Origin: Sutcliffiella horikoshii DSM 8719
Lineage (GTDB): Bacteria > Bacillota > Bacilli > Bacillales > Bacillaceae_I
Reading direction: 5' to 3'
Assembly: GCA_001648575.1 (NCBI GenBank)
Contig: LQXN01000064.1
Span: forward strand, 248,001-312,000
DNA: 64,000 nucleotides
The notes beneath the pieces are model-generated. The model saw only the letters and a program-made list of their open reading frames with translations, did no database searches and had not been told where the DNA came from. Shown here piece by piece: positions 45,252-54,644 of this stretch (the stretch's first letter is position 1; each line of letters opens with the position of its first letter). The translations under genes were made by a program, and so were the position numbers.

Positions 45252-47597
45252 CTATGAATGAACAGTGCATTGCTTGGTTAGATGCTGATCAAACCACGCT
45301 TTCAATTGTTTATATGATGAGTATAAAAACAAGTTTTCAAGCATCACTTGCTGTTGCTTTTTACGATAAGTTTGAGACTCCTCAAAGTCCCGTTTTTTCG
45401 CTGCATGGTTTAATGCGATAAAACCCTTGTCTATTGTAACAAATTCTAAGTCAAAAAACACCTGTGATATGAAATCTACTGTTTCTTTTGACCAGCCGCG
45501 GTTCCTTGCAATATCTTCAGCATGCTTGGACAAGTCAAACGATCCTTTTTTGGCCAGGAGTCCATAGAACCATTTGAAGTGTTCCCTTGTTGGAATGGTA
45601 GAGAAAAAATGATTTTCTTTTTGATAAAAAGATGCATAGATTCTCTCAGGAGCAGCGCTTTGCAAGATGTTTGAAAGCACTGCCTCTTCAGTGGGGATAT
45701 CTAAAATGACAATATATCTCCCTGTTATATCAAGTGCGGCTTCCCCTTGTACCAATGTGGCATACGGTCGTAGATCATCCTGGAGCATTACATCATCCAA
45801 AGTTTTTTCATTGAAATATAGGATATGGAGTTTCTCCCTATCTATTCCTGCCAGCGTTTGATTCAGTTGTTTAATGGAGCGGATATCAAAAAGCTGCCAT
45901 TCCGGCACTCTAATATCCTTTAAAAACACCTGGGGTTTTCTGAAATTATTCCATTCATTGATGGACAGCTCTCCAAGAACGTCCAATGATGCCCCTGGTG
46001 AGACGTGATGATAAGTTTCCCCGAATCCGAATCCAACACAATCCAGGGAGTTTCCCTCTTGTTCGATCACTAGCTTCAGATGGTTGCTTTTATTACCAAT
46101 CTGACGGATCTGCTGTGGAAGGACCCCTTTTACAAGTACTTTAGGTTTCGGATTGGCCACACCAAAGGGAGAAAGCATTTCTAGTTGCTCGATCGTTTCC
46201 AGTGTAACCTCATCTACTCTGCATTCAATATCAACGTCTGTGATTGGTGTATAGTCTTCTTCGGTCAATCTTTGCGCTGCTTTTTGATTCATTCGTTGCC
46301 GAAGCTCTTCAACATCCTCAATATTCAATGTCATTCCTGCAGCCATCGGATGTCCGCCGAAATGCGGGAGGATATCCCGGCATTCCGAGAGATTCTCAAA
46401 GAGGTCAAAGCCAGCGATGGAGCGTGCAGACCCCTTTGCCTGGCCTTTCTCTTCATCAAGGCTTAGGACGATGGTCGGTCGGTAAAAGCGATCTACAAGT
46501 CGTGAAGCGACGATTCCAATGACCCCTGCGTTCCAATCATGTCCTTCGACGATGATAAAGCTGTTGTCCTTTGGCGGATATTTTTCTTCCACCTGTTTGA
46601 TGGCTTCTTCTGTGATTTTAGTTACAATCTGCTGTCTCTCTTTATTGTAACTTTCCATTTCCTCTGCAAGCATCTTGGCTTCCTCAACATCTTCTGTCAT
46701 GAGAAGATGCACTGCCGGGTCTGCATTATCCAATCGTCCCACTGCATTGATTCTTGGTCCAATGGAAAAGCCGACCGTCTCCTCTGTGATGGTATGTAGT
46801 TCCACCCCACATTTTTGCAAAAGGGCTTTCAGGCCCACACGGGTTGTCTGCTTCATCTTTTTTATTCCTTTTGAAGCGAGCAAACGATTTTCCCCCACCA
46901 ATGGTACGAGGTCTGCGATTGTACCAATGGCTGCCACCTCTAAAAGGTGCTCTGGATTTTTCCCGAGAAGTGCATGTGCCACTTTGTAGGCTACACCCAC
47001 ACCTGCAAGGTCATCGAATGGATAGGAGCACGTTTCCTTTTTCGGATGGACGATTGCAAATGCATCTGGCAGCTCTGGTCCAGGTTCATGATGGTCAGTG
47101 ATGATAAGGTCAATCTCCAATTCTTTCGCCACTTTAGCTTCATGGAGTGCTGAAATTCCTGTATCGACCGTAATAATCACGGCATATCCATTTTCCTTTG
47201 CCTGTCGGAAGGCATTTTCATTTGGTCCGTATCCTTCAGTGAAGCGGTTGGGGATGTAAAAATCAACATTCGCTCCAATTTCCCGTAAAGCAGTCACAAG
47301 CACCGTCGTACTGCTTACTCCATCAGCATCATAATCCCCGAACACAAGGATCTTTTCGTCATTTGCCACCGCCAGTTTCACCCGTTCTACGAGCTTGTCC
47401 ATATCCTCCATAAGAAATGGATCATGAAACTCCTGATCTTCTGTATATAAAAATTCTTTTGCATTTTCTATTGTATCAAGCCCTCTGTTTACTAAAAGAG
47501 AAGCAATAAGAGGAGCAATTCCCATAGATTCGGCTAATTGTTCAACAAGTTCCTTATTCGGTTCCCTGACATACCATCTTGACTTAGAAGCTAACAA
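45252..47597 (-). CDS. recJ: Single-stranded-DNA-specific exonuclease RecJ
   Basis: 781 residues from TTG 47597, seven bases after AAGGGAGG; an open extension to 47651 lacks a ribosome site. DHH phosphoesterase motifs: VFGDYDADGVSSTTVL, ITVDTGISAL and LIITDHHEPGPELP bind two metal ions. DHHA1 follows with FGGHPMAAGMTL, then an OB-fold, then a C-terminal RecJ_C region (from about 560) found in Bacillus-type RecJ. A 5'-3' exonuclease for recombination and repair. A tandem-repeat array lies directly upstream in its leader or promoter. Confidence 0.94.
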   Translation of the reverse strand: MLASKSRWYVREPNKELVEQLAESMGIAPLIASLLVNRGLDTIENAKEFLYTEDQEFHDPFLMEDMDKLVERVKLAVANDEKILVFGDYDADGVSSTTVLVTALREIGANVDFYIPNRFTEGYGPNENAFRQAKENGYAVIITVDTGISALHEAKVAKELEIDLIITDHHEPGPELPDAFAIVHPKKETCSYPFDDLAGVGVAYKVAHALLGKNPEHLLEVAAIGTIADLVPLVGENRLLASKGIKKMKQTTRVGLKALLQKCGVELHTITEETVGFSIGPRINAVGRLDNADPAVHLLMTEDVEEAKMLAEEMESYNKERQQIVTKITEEAIKQVEEKYPPKDNSFIIVEGHDWNAGVIGIVASRLVDRFYRPTIVLSLDEEKGQAKGSARSIAGFDLFENLSECRDILPHFGGHPMAAGMTLNIEDVEELRQRMNQKAAQRLTEEDYTPITDVDIECRVDEVTLETIEQLEMLSPFGVANPKPKVLVKGVLPQQIRQIGNKSNHLKLVIEQEGNSLDCVGFGFGETYHHVSPGASLDVLGELSINEWNNFRKPQVFLKDIRVPEWQLFDIRSIKQLNQTLAGIDREKLHILYFNEKTLDDVMLQDDLRPYATLVQGEAALDITGRYIVILDIPTEEAVLSNILQSAAPERIYASFYQKENHFFSTIPTREHFKWFYGLLAKKGSFDLSKHAEDIARNRGWSKETVDFISQVFFDLEFVTIDKGFIALNHAAKKRDFEESQTYRKKQQQVMLENLFLYSSYKQLKAWFDQHLTKQCTVHS

Positions 47598-47672
47598 TCC
47601 AATTCCTCCCTTAGCTTTCCTAATTATACTAGAGAGTCCATGCCGCTTCAATAAAGTTTAATATAACAAAAG

Positions 47673-47875
47673 AAACCCAAAAGGTACCTGACACCTTAAA
47701 ACCAACCCACACTGAAGTACAAAAGGTACCTGACCCCTAAAACCAATTCACACTGAAGTACAATAGGTACCTGACCCCTAAAACCAATTCACACTGAAGT
47801 ACAATAGGTACCTGACCCCTAAAACAAATACCAACACTTCATAAAATCCCCACTATAGGGGTCTGGTACCGCACA
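47673..47875. repeat. Tandem repeat (41-42 bp, four units) upstream of recJ
   Basis: GGTACCTGAC recurs at 47683, 47725, 47766 and 47807, spaced 42, 41 and 41 bp; the units share CCTAAAACCAATTCACACTG then AAGTACAATAGG. The last two full units are identical over the whole period. It ends with GGGGTCTGGTACC (47857-47869), nearly the inverse of GGTACCTGACCCC. No reading frame. Fills the space between recJ and the LapA-type gene; no promoter for recJ is obvious in it. Confidence 0.85.
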
Positions 47876-47881
47876 CCGCAC

Positions 47882-47909
47882 AAAAAAACAGGCCCATCAC
47901 CTGGACCTG
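47882..47909 (-). terminator. Terminator overlapping the end of the LapA-type gene
   Basis: Minus-strand CAGGTCCA pairs with TGGGCCTG, then TTTTTTTG; the gene's TGA stop lies in the loop. Confidence 0.85.
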
Positions 47910-48232
47910 CGTCTCTCCCCTACCGTTTCATTTTTCCTCTCAACAGCTCCAGCTTCAGCTTCGGTTCCCCTTACCTCTGCCGTCCTCGTTGTTGCATCAC
48001 CTGAATGCTGCTTATGCTGCAGTTTGCGCTTCACCATGATCACCTGGTAGATCCCAATGGATCCGGCAATCACGATGCCCATCAGTGTGGAAAATAAGAT
48101 CACAAGCACCAACGGCCATTCGGCGGTACCAAACAGGAAATTCACCTCGACTGGAGCAACATTAAGTACGGCGAAAATCGCCACTATAATGGTGAAAACC
48201 ACTCCCGCCAACAAATACCATTGAGTTTTCAT
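47897..48232 (-). CDS. yrvD: LapA-domain membrane protein YrvD
   Basis: 111 residues. Two membrane helices (WYLLAGVVFTIIVAIFAVL and VILFSTLMGIVIAGSIGIYQ) separated by VAPVEVNFLFGTAEWPLV, the LapA/DUF1049 pattern, then a basic, Glu/Arg-rich cytoplasmic tail. E. coli LapA works with LapB in lipopolysaccharide control; the role in Gram-positive bacteria is unknown. Conserved near recJ in Bacillus. Follows the CDF exporter after 17 bases. Confidence 0.85.
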   Translation of the reverse strand: MKTQWYLLAGVVFTIIVAIFAVLNVAPVEVNFLFGTAEWPLVLVILFSTLMGIVIAGSIGIYQVIMVKRKLQHKQHSGDATTRTAEVRGTEAEAGAVERKNETVGERRRSR

Positions 48233-48249
48233 AAAAATAAATACCCCCT

Positions 48250-49149
48250 CTAAATTTTCTCTTCGGAGTATGGATTAATGTGCACCAGCACATCCTGAAC
48301 TTCCTTGTTTTCCATGAGTTTTGCTTTTACGTTTTTTCCAATTTGATGTCCTGCTTCGACAGTAATATAGGGATCAACGGAAATCTTTAAATCAATGATG
48401 ACATAATGACCATGCTCCCTAGCATGCAGACTGTCGATTTTCATGACATCTGGTACTGTCAATACAACTTTCCTGAATTCCTCTGTATCTTCCTCATGCA
48501 TGACATGGTCCATTGTATTGTGAATGGATTCTGAACCGAGTTGCCAAGATATTCTGATAATCATTAGTGCTACTACAATCCCTGCAACAGGGTCGAGATA
48601 TACCAACCAATCGACACCGATATACCCTCCAAAGACGGCACCTGCAATTCCTATCAATGCTGCAATCGAAGAGAAAACGTCTGACCGATGTTCATACGCA
48701 TTCACAATAATGGCGTCACTCTTTATTCTTTTTCCCAGATTGTACTTGTATCGAAACATTATTTCTTTAACGATGATGGAAAAAATAACTACATATATAG
48801 CCAATGCTTTTGGTGCCTCTATCGGTTCAAAGAAAGACTGAAACGATGATTTACCAATTTCAAAGCCGACTATCAATAAAAGAACCGCAACAATAATTGC
48901 AGCAATATTTTCAGCTTTCCCATGTCCATATGGATGATCTTCATCGGGTGGCTGTTTAGCTGCCCTCAATCCTAAATAAACAGCTAAAGACCCAGCAACA
49001 TCAGACGCAGAGTGAACAGCGTCCGCCACAAGCGCTCGACTGTTGGCTACAACTCCGGCCCAAGCTTTTAATGCAGCTAACAATATGTTCCCGACCACAC
49101 CGACCAATGCCGCAAATTCCGCTTTCTTAAAACGCTCATTATGGTCCAT
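48250..49149 (-). CDS. CDF-family divalent cation exporter
   Basis: 299 residues from ATG 49149 (AAAAGGGGTG upstream). Six membrane helices with the CDF metal sites: DAVHSASDVAGSLAVY in helix 2, HPYGHGKAENIA after it and YEHRSDVFSSIAALIG (helix 5 HxxxD). C-terminal cytoplasmic domain with HAREHGHYVIIDLKISVD and a dimer interface. Exports Zn2+, Fe2+, Co2+ or Mn2+ against protons; the H/D rather than D/D pair does not by itself decide the metal. Closest in appearance to FieF/YdfM. Co-directional with yrvD. Confidence 0.88.
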   Translation of the reverse strand: MDHNERFKKAEFAALVGVVGNILLAALKAWAGVVANSRALVADAVHSASDVAGSLAVYLGLRAAKQPPDEDHPYGHGKAENIAAIIVAVLLLIVGFEIGKSSFQSFFEPIEAPKALAIYVVIFSIIVKEIMFRYKYNLGKRIKSDAIIVNAYEHRSDVFSSIAALIGIAGAVFGGYIGVDWLVYLDPVAGIVVALMIIRISWQLGSESIHNTMDHVMHEEDTEEFRKVVLTVPDVMKIDSLHAREHGHYVIIDLKISVDPYITVEAGHQIGKNVKAKLMENKEVQDVLVHINPYSEEKI

Positions 49150-49220
49150 TACGACACCCCTTTTCATTTTCTCTTTCTATTGTACCCGAAATATAGCAAA
49201 TCCCTCTTAAAACATCTGAT

Positions 49221-49257
49221 AAAAAAAGTCACAGCACCTCAAAAAGGCACTGTGACA
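49221..49257 (-). terminator. Terminator after secDF
   Basis: Minus-strand GTCACAGTGCCT pairs with AGGTGCTGTGAC, followed by TTTTTTT. Confidence 0.9.
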
Positions 49258-49265
49258 TTTCTTAT

Positions 49266-51524
49266 TTATACCTCAGGCTCTGGATCTTCTACAGAAGCCT
49301 TCTTCGGTTTTGAAATTTGTTTGTATTTCCAACTCATCCATAGTTGTGACGCGATGAATAATGAAGAGTACGTACCGACAACCAAACCTACTAGTAATGC
49401 AATCGAGAAATTAGTAATCGACTCACTACCAAAAATAAGTAAGGCGATGACTGCAAACACAACAGTTCCAACGGTATTTAGAGATCTGACAAACGTTTGC
49501 TGTAAGCTTTTGTTAACAATTTCTTTTAAGTCATCATATGTTTTGACACGCTTTTTCTTTTTCAGATTTTCACGTATCCGGTCAAATGTAACTATTGTAT
49601 CATTTATCGAATACCCTACTATGGTTAACAAGGCGGCAATGAAGGTGATGTCCACTTCCAGTCTTGTTAAACTGAAGAAAGCGACGATAAAGAAGGCGTC
49701 GTGGAAAAGTGCTACAATTGCTGCAAGTGCAAACATCCATTCAAATCGGATTGTAACATAGATGATGATCCCCAGAGCGGCTATCAAGATGGCAAAGAAA
49801 GCATTTCTTGCAAGTTCCTGCCCTACAGTTGGGGAAACAGTACTAACACTTGGTTCTGACCCATATTTACCTTGGACATATTCCTTTATTTCTGCTATTT
49901 CCGTCTGTGAAAAATCATCCACATATCTTGCCACAGCCATCTCATTATCATTTCCTGCAAGAACCACATCTTTCGGTTCTAGACCAATAGAGGAAAGTTC
50001 TTCTGTAATTTCTTCTGCAGTGAGGCTAGAGTCATTTAATATCTCCACTCTTGTTCCAGCTGCAAAATCTATTCCAAGGTTTAAGCGGAATACGTAGAGT
50101 ACAATGATGCCTAGGACAACCAAAGAACCTGAAAAAATAAAGAACTTTTTGCGGTGTTTTAAGAAGTCCCAGTTCTCAAATCTGTTCGGAGGCTCTGTAT
50201 GCTCATCCGTCATATTAATATCAAGGATATCCTTTCTTTTTACCCCGAATAGATGTGGCTTATTATTCATGAATCGACTGTTCACCCATAAGCCTAGTAA
50301 CATTCTAGAACCCAAAACAGCTGTAATAAAGCTTAATAGGATACTGACTATCAACATGGTTGCAAAGCCTTTTACTGAGCTAGTTCCATAAACGAACATA
50401 ACACCTGCCGCAAGAAGGGTAGTCAGATTGGCATCCAAAATTGTTGAAAACGAGTTCCTGCTTCCCGCACGGAAGGCTGACATGGCAGATCTGCCAAGCT
50501 TCAACTCTTCCTTAATGCGTTCATAGGTAATGATATTGGCGTCAACTGCCATACCTACACCAAGTATCAATGCTGCAATACCAGGTAAAGTAAGTACACC
50601 ATTCATCAATTCAAATACAAGTAATATCAAGAAAATATACGTACTTAATGTTATAAGCGCCACCAAGCCAGGCAAACGATAATATACAAGCATGAAAATA
50701 AGGATGGCACTAACCCCTATCATTCCTGCAAGGACCGTTTTCTGAAGTGCGGTTTCTCCAAATTGCGCTCCAACAGAAGTAGAGTAAATCTCTTCCAACT
50801 CTACAGGTAAGGATCCTGCATTCAAGAGCTCTGCAAGCTCCTTTGCTTCTTCAATAGAAAAATTACCTGTAATCTGTACATTTGTATCATTGAAAACGCG
50901 ATCTACACCAGCGGCTGAAAGGTATTTTGGATCAGTCTTCCCCGCTTCTGCTCCATAGGAGTCAACTCCTTCTTCATAATCCAACCAGATGACCATCAAG
51001 TTCCGACCAGAGCCGTCAAGTCCCATGTCGCGTACTTTATGGGTAACCTCTGCAAACTCTGAAGCATCTCTTAACGTAAGAGCCACACTTGGACGGTTGT
51101 TTGGATCAAACGATTGGGAAGCACCGTTTTCCGCTAAGGAAGATCCATCCATCAATAGATTATCATCCACGTCCCGGAATGATAGCTTAGCTTCTGTTGA
51201 TAACAGCTCCCTCGCCCTTGACTGATCATCAATACCTGCCAGTTGGACACGGATTCGGTCATTTCCTTCAATCTGGATATTCGGTTCGCTTACACCTAGT
51301 ACATTGACACGTTTATTCAACGCGCTAACGGTGCTTAACAAAACATCCCTGTTAATCTCGCTATTTTCATTGATTGGCGTAACCTCATAAAGAACTTCAA
51401 AGCCCCCTTGAAGGTCGAGGCCAAGTTTAATGTCTTTTGTAATTGGGTTCGTAAACACTCCTATTGTGCTTCCGATTAAAATAAGAAGTAAAAAGAATGC
51501 AACGATCCGTCCTCTTTTGACCAT
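49266..51524 (-). CDS. secDF: Fused protein translocase subunit SecDF
   Basis: 752 residues: SecD and SecF in one chain, as in Bacillus. Twelve membrane helices. The SecD half has KLGLDLQGGFEVLYEV after helix 1, the large outer P1 domain and then TAVLGSRMLLGLW in the membrane block. The SecF half starts near residue 440 with FRLNLGIDFAAGTRVEIL, the smaller P4 domain and the membrane motif TIVGYSINDTIVTFDRIREN. It uses the proton gradient to pull secreted proteins out on the far side of SecYEG. The upstream spacer (51525-51709) is AT-rich with no clear signal. Confidence 0.96.
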   Translation of the reverse strand: MVKRGRIVAFFLLLILIGSTIGVFTNPITKDIKLGLDLQGGFEVLYEVTPINENSEINRDVLLSTVSALNKRVNVLGVSEPNIQIEGNDRIRVQLAGIDDQSRARELLSTEAKLSFRDVDDNLLMDGSSLAENGASQSFDPNNRPSVALTLRDASEFAEVTHKVRDMGLDGSGRNLMVIWLDYEEGVDSYGAEAGKTDPKYLSAAGVDRVFNDTNVQITGNFSIEEAKELAELLNAGSLPVELEEIYSTSVGAQFGETALQKTVLAGMIGVSAILIFMLVYYRLPGLVALITLSTYIFLILLVFELMNGVLTLPGIAALILGVGMAVDANIITYERIKEELKLGRSAMSAFRAGSRNSFSTILDANLTTLLAAGVMFVYGTSSVKGFATMLIVSILLSFITAVLGSRMLLGLWVNSRFMNNKPHLFGVKRKDILDINMTDEHTEPPNRFENWDFLKHRKKFFIFSGSLVVLGIIVLYVFRLNLGIDFAAGTRVEILNDSSLTAEEITEELSSIGLEPKDVVLAGNDNEMAVARYVDDFSQTEIAEIKEYVQGKYGSEPSVSTVSPTVGQELARNAFFAILIAALGIIIYVTIRFEWMFALAAIVALFHDAFFIVAFFSLTRLEVDITFIAALLTIVGYSINDTIVTFDRIRENLKKKKRVKTYDDLKEIVNKSLQQTFVRSLNTVGTVVFAVIALLIFGSESITNFSIALLVGLVVGTYSSLFIASQLWMSWKYKQISKPKKASVEDPEPEV

Positions 51525-51709
51525 GCGTAAAAAATCCTCCTTCTGCTCTTACAATCGATGAAATGAAAATTGTATTATGGACACTTGGCCAGTTTACATG
51601 CTTCACATTCCTGTATGTATATTTAAGTAAAATGTTTATAAAAGCTGTTTCATGCCATCATGTACCATTATGATTCATCCATTAATGCCTGTCAATTTTT
51701 GCTGAAAAT

Positions 51710-51991
51710 TTAATCTTCTTGTGTTGCGAAGTAATTTGGTGCCTTGTATGCTTCGATTGTGATGTAATTCATATAATCGGTGACCGATACACTATATACA
51801 TCATTGACAAGCTCGAATAATCTTTTCGTTTCAGGTTTCTTCCATTTCTTTTTCGTCAAACATTCCCACAGTTCATCCTCTGTTACGGTATCATAACCGA
51901 ACAATTGGAATTCCTCGAGCTTGCTTTGGAGAACCGGCCCCAGTTCATATCGGAAAAGGTCATAAGCATGTTCATTGGTTTCCTTTTTCAT
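51710..51991 (-). CDS. comN: Post-transcriptional regulator ComN (YrzD)
   Basis: 93 residues. The family pattern is visible: DLFRYELGPVLQSKLEEFQL, GYDTVTEDELWECLTKKKWK and SVTDYMNYITIEAYKA. In B. subtilis ComN acts on comE mRNA and localises to poles and division sites through DivIVA. Conserved spot between secDF and spoVB. ATG has GGTTCAATGAACA upstream, a weak site. Confidence 0.85.
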   Translation of the reverse strand: MKKETNEHAYDLFRYELGPVLQSKLEEFQLFGYDTVTEDELWECLTKKKWKKPETKRLFELVNDVYSVSVTDYMNYITIEAYKAPNYFATQED

Positions 51992-52154
51992 TGTTCATTG
52001 AACCCCCATTCAAATCACTAACATAGTTATGCTTACTTTTAATACCTTAAATTCCAATCCACTCATATCCAGAATACTTGTCATGCTTGGCCCACTCCCC
52101 TGCATATAGATAATTGTATATGAAATGTCAGTAATTGAGAAGGCAGGGAATCGC

Positions 52155-53711
52155 ATGACAAAGCAAACATTTCTAAAAGGAACCTTAATATTGATTATTG
52201 CAGGCCTTATTACCCGGGTACTTGGTTTCGTAAATCGGATTGTTGTTGCAAGGTTCATAGGGGAAGAGGGGGTGGGACTCTATATGATGGCAGTTCCAAC
52301 TCTTGTACTTACCATAACCATCACCCAGCTCGGGTTGCCTGTAGCTATTTCCAAGTTGGTCGCAGAGGCGGAAGCACAAGGCAACCATCGCAAAATCAAA
52401 AAGATCCTGGTCGTTTCCCTTGCAATAACCGGAGCTCTCAGCCTTGTCTTCACTCCCGCCATGGTTCTCCTCGCTCCGTACCTTTCCAATCACCTATTCA
52501 CAGATCCCCGGACCTATTATCCATTGATGGCCATAGCACCGGTTGTACCAATCATTGCGATCTCCTCGGTGCTGCGCGGATATTTCCAGGGCAGGCAGAA
52601 TATGAAACCGTCTGCCATTTCGCAGGTCATCGAGCAGGTTGTCAGAATCTCGCTTGTTGCAGCCTGTACAAAAGCCTTGCTGCCATATGGGATTGAATAT
52701 GCAGCAGCAGGTGCCATGCTTTCCGCAGTCGTAGGGGAGCTGATGTCCTTAATTTATATGCTTTTTGCCTTTAAAAACAAAAAGGCATTCCGCTTGCGTG
52801 CTAAATTCTTTAACTATGTCGGGGAAGGAAAAGAAACCTTCCGGGATCTGATGCGAATCGCTCTGCCAACAACAGGGAGCAGGATGATAGGGTCCATTGC
52901 ATGGTTTTTCGAGCCGATCGTTGTCGCCCAGAGCCTGGCTATCGCAGGTGTTGCAACCTCCTTGGCCACCAAGCAATACGGCGAATTGGTAGGCTTTGCG
53001 CTGCCACTCATGATGTTGCCTTCGTTTATTACTTATTCCTTATCAACAGCCCTTGTTCCTGCAATAAGTGAAGCTGCCGCAAAAAAAAATACCATCCTTA
53101 TTGAACACCGCCTCCAACAGGCATTAAGGCTTTCTTTTGCTACAGGCGGAATTGCAGTTGTACTTCTCTTCGTATACGCTGAACCCATCATGCTTCTTAT
53201 GTATGGAAGCAGCAAAGCCGCCATTTATATAAAAGTGATGGCACCCTTCTTTTTGTTTTACTATTTCCAGGGGCCGCTTCAGGCAACCCTGCAGGCATTG
53301 GATCTGGCCAAGGCCGCCATGATCAACAGCTTCATCGGTGCTGCTGTGAAAACCGCAGTCATTTTCATCCTTGCAAGTAAACCAACATTCGGAATTATGG
53401 GCGCAGCCCTTGGGATCGTGATTGGTATGATGTTAGTCACCCTGTTGCATCTGGCGACCATTATGAAGGTACTCTCTTACTCCCTCTATGTGCGGGATTA
53501 TGTAAAGAGCTTTATCACGATGGGTGTGTGTATCGCATTTGGGTTGTGGATGCATGGAAACCTATGGCTTGGCCTCGTTGTTGGTCAGCGCACAGGATTG
53601 ATGATCGTACTTACCTGTTTATTGTATATGATTTTACTGCTTATTTTTGGATTGGTTAAAAGAGAAGAACTTGCAAGGCTTCCGTTCTTGAAGAAGTGGT
53701 TGGCAAGGTAA
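52155..53711 (+). CDS. spoVB: Stage V sporulation protein B (SpoVB), MurJ/MATE-like flippase
   Basis: 518 residues from ATG 52155 (MTKQTFLKGTLILIIAGLIT), aligned with the known SpoVB start; a longer frame from 52125 adds ten residues. About fourteen membrane helices of the MOP exporter fold. Diagnostic stretches: VVARFIGEEGVGLYMM, LRGYFQGRQNMKPSAISQ, PYGIEYAAAGAMLSAVVGE and KQYGELVGFALPLMMLPSF. Needed for spore cortex assembly, probably as a lipid-linked precursor flippase. Divergent from comN and convergent with yrbG. Confidence 0.93.
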   Translation: MTKQTFLKGTLILIIAGLITRVLGFVNRIVVARFIGEEGVGLYMMAVPTLVLTITITQLGLPVAISKLVAEAEAQGNHRKIKKILVVSLAITGALSLVFTPAMVLLAPYLSNHLFTDPRTYYPLMAIAPVVPIIAISSVLRGYFQGRQNMKPSAISQVIEQVVRISLVAACTKALLPYGIEYAAAGAMLSAVVGELMSLIYMLFAFKNKKAFRLRAKFFNYVGEGKETFRDLMRIALPTTGSRMIGSIAWFFEPIVVAQSLAIAGVATSLATKQYGELVGFALPLMMLPSFITYSLSTALVPAISEAAAKKNTILIEHRLQQALRLSFATGGIAVVLLFVYAEPIMLLMYGSSKAAIYIKVMAPFFLFYYFQGPLQATLQALDLAKAAMINSFIGAAVKTAVIFILASKPTFGIMGAALGIVIGMMLVTLLHLATIMKVLSYSLYVRDYVKSFITMGVCIAFGLWMHGNLWLGLVVGQRTGLMIVLTCLLYMILLLIFGLVKREELARLPFLKKWLAR

Positions 53712-53716
53712 ACAAA

Positions 53717-53749
53717 GAGGTGGTCACCCCTAGAGTAACGACCACCCCA
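53717..53749. terminator. Hairpin between spoVB and yrbG
   Basis: GGTGGTC pairs with GACCACC around an 18-base loop; no long T-run, so only a probable terminator. Confidence 0.5.
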
Positions 53750-53751
53750 AT

Positions 53752-54453
53752 TTATTCATCTTTCAAATCAATGAAAAACACTCCGTTATCATAACTGCAA
53801 AAGGAAATATTTTTAAAGTCCTTGTATCCAAGTGACCTTAATTGCTGTCTAAGCCACAGATTTGTTTTATTGACTTTTTTTAAATGTTCTTCTTGTATCT
53901 TGCCATCCATTATCAGAGGAAGGTTTAATGAACCTTCCTCTTGTTTTTTATCTTTATCTTTATCTTTATCTTTATCTTGATCAGCAGAACTTCCTTCGTT
54001 TTTCTTTTTCTCGAACACGGATAACTTTCCTGATGGCTCAAGAATGGCAAATTCCACGTCAGCCACATTTTTTACATTTTTATCCCTAAGCTGTATCAGC
54101 AGGTCATCAAAGTTGTATCGTTGCTTTCTCATCACCTTTTCATCAATTTTCCCATTATTGATGATGACACTTGGTTTTCCGTCAATCACATCCCTGATTC
54201 GTTGACTCTTCAAAGAAACATATGCAAGGATGATTTGAATCCCCATAAGTAAAAACATCGGTATAATCGTATGTATCAGAGGATCCTTAGGATTCTCTAT
54301 TGCCATTACTGCCATTTCGGCAATCATGATGAAGACCACCAGATCAAGGACGCTTAATTCGCCAATTTCACGCTTACCCATGACACGGAAAATAAAGAGG
54401 ATGACAATATAAAGAAAGATGGTCCTAACTATCATCAGTACGTACTCTTCCAT
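53752..54453 (-). CDS. yrbG: DUF421 membrane protein YrbG
   Basis: 233 residues from ATG 54453 (GAAGGAGG upstream). Three N-terminal helices (VRTIFLYIVILFIFRVMG, LVVFIMIAEMAVMAI, TIIPMFLLMGIQIILAYV) followed by the YetF-type cytoplasmic domain GKPSVIINNGKIDEKVMRK, YNFDDLLIQLRDKNVKNV and VEFAILEPSGKLSVF. A lysine/aspartate microsatellite (DK)5 interrupts the C-terminal domain near residue 160, from a GATAAA hexamer repeat. Function of the family is uncertain, linked to spore germination and phospholipid handling for relatives such as YetF and YdfS. Confidence 0.87.
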   Translation of the reverse strand: MEEYVLMIVRTIFLYIVILFIFRVMGKREIGELSVLDLVVFIMIAEMAVMAIENPKDPLIHTIIPMFLLMGIQIILAYVSLKSQRIRDVIDGKPSVIINNGKIDEKVMRKQRYNFDDLLIQLRDKNVKNVADVEFAILEPSGKLSVFEKKKNEGSSADQDKDKDKDKDKKQEEGSLNLPLIMDGKIQEEHLKKVNKTNLWLRQQLRSLGYKDFKNISFCSYDNGVFFIDLKDE

Positions 54454-54644
54454 CTTAAGATCGCCTCCTTCACGATACAAAAAAACTAATGTGAACATGA
54501 TTACTTTTATTCTCTATCCAAAAGGTATTTTTCATGACTTGAAGTGTTTACCAAATCCCTTAAAAAATATTTATATTCTATTTGTTCCAACTGATGAATA
54601 TGCTTGTATTACTTAGCATGTACCAAGAAAGGGGACGAATCCAT

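Noticed and set aside
47673-47875. Possible CRISPR array upstream of recJ
   Set aside because: The units are repeated over the whole 41-42 bp including the would-be spacers, there are only four, and no cas gene is near.
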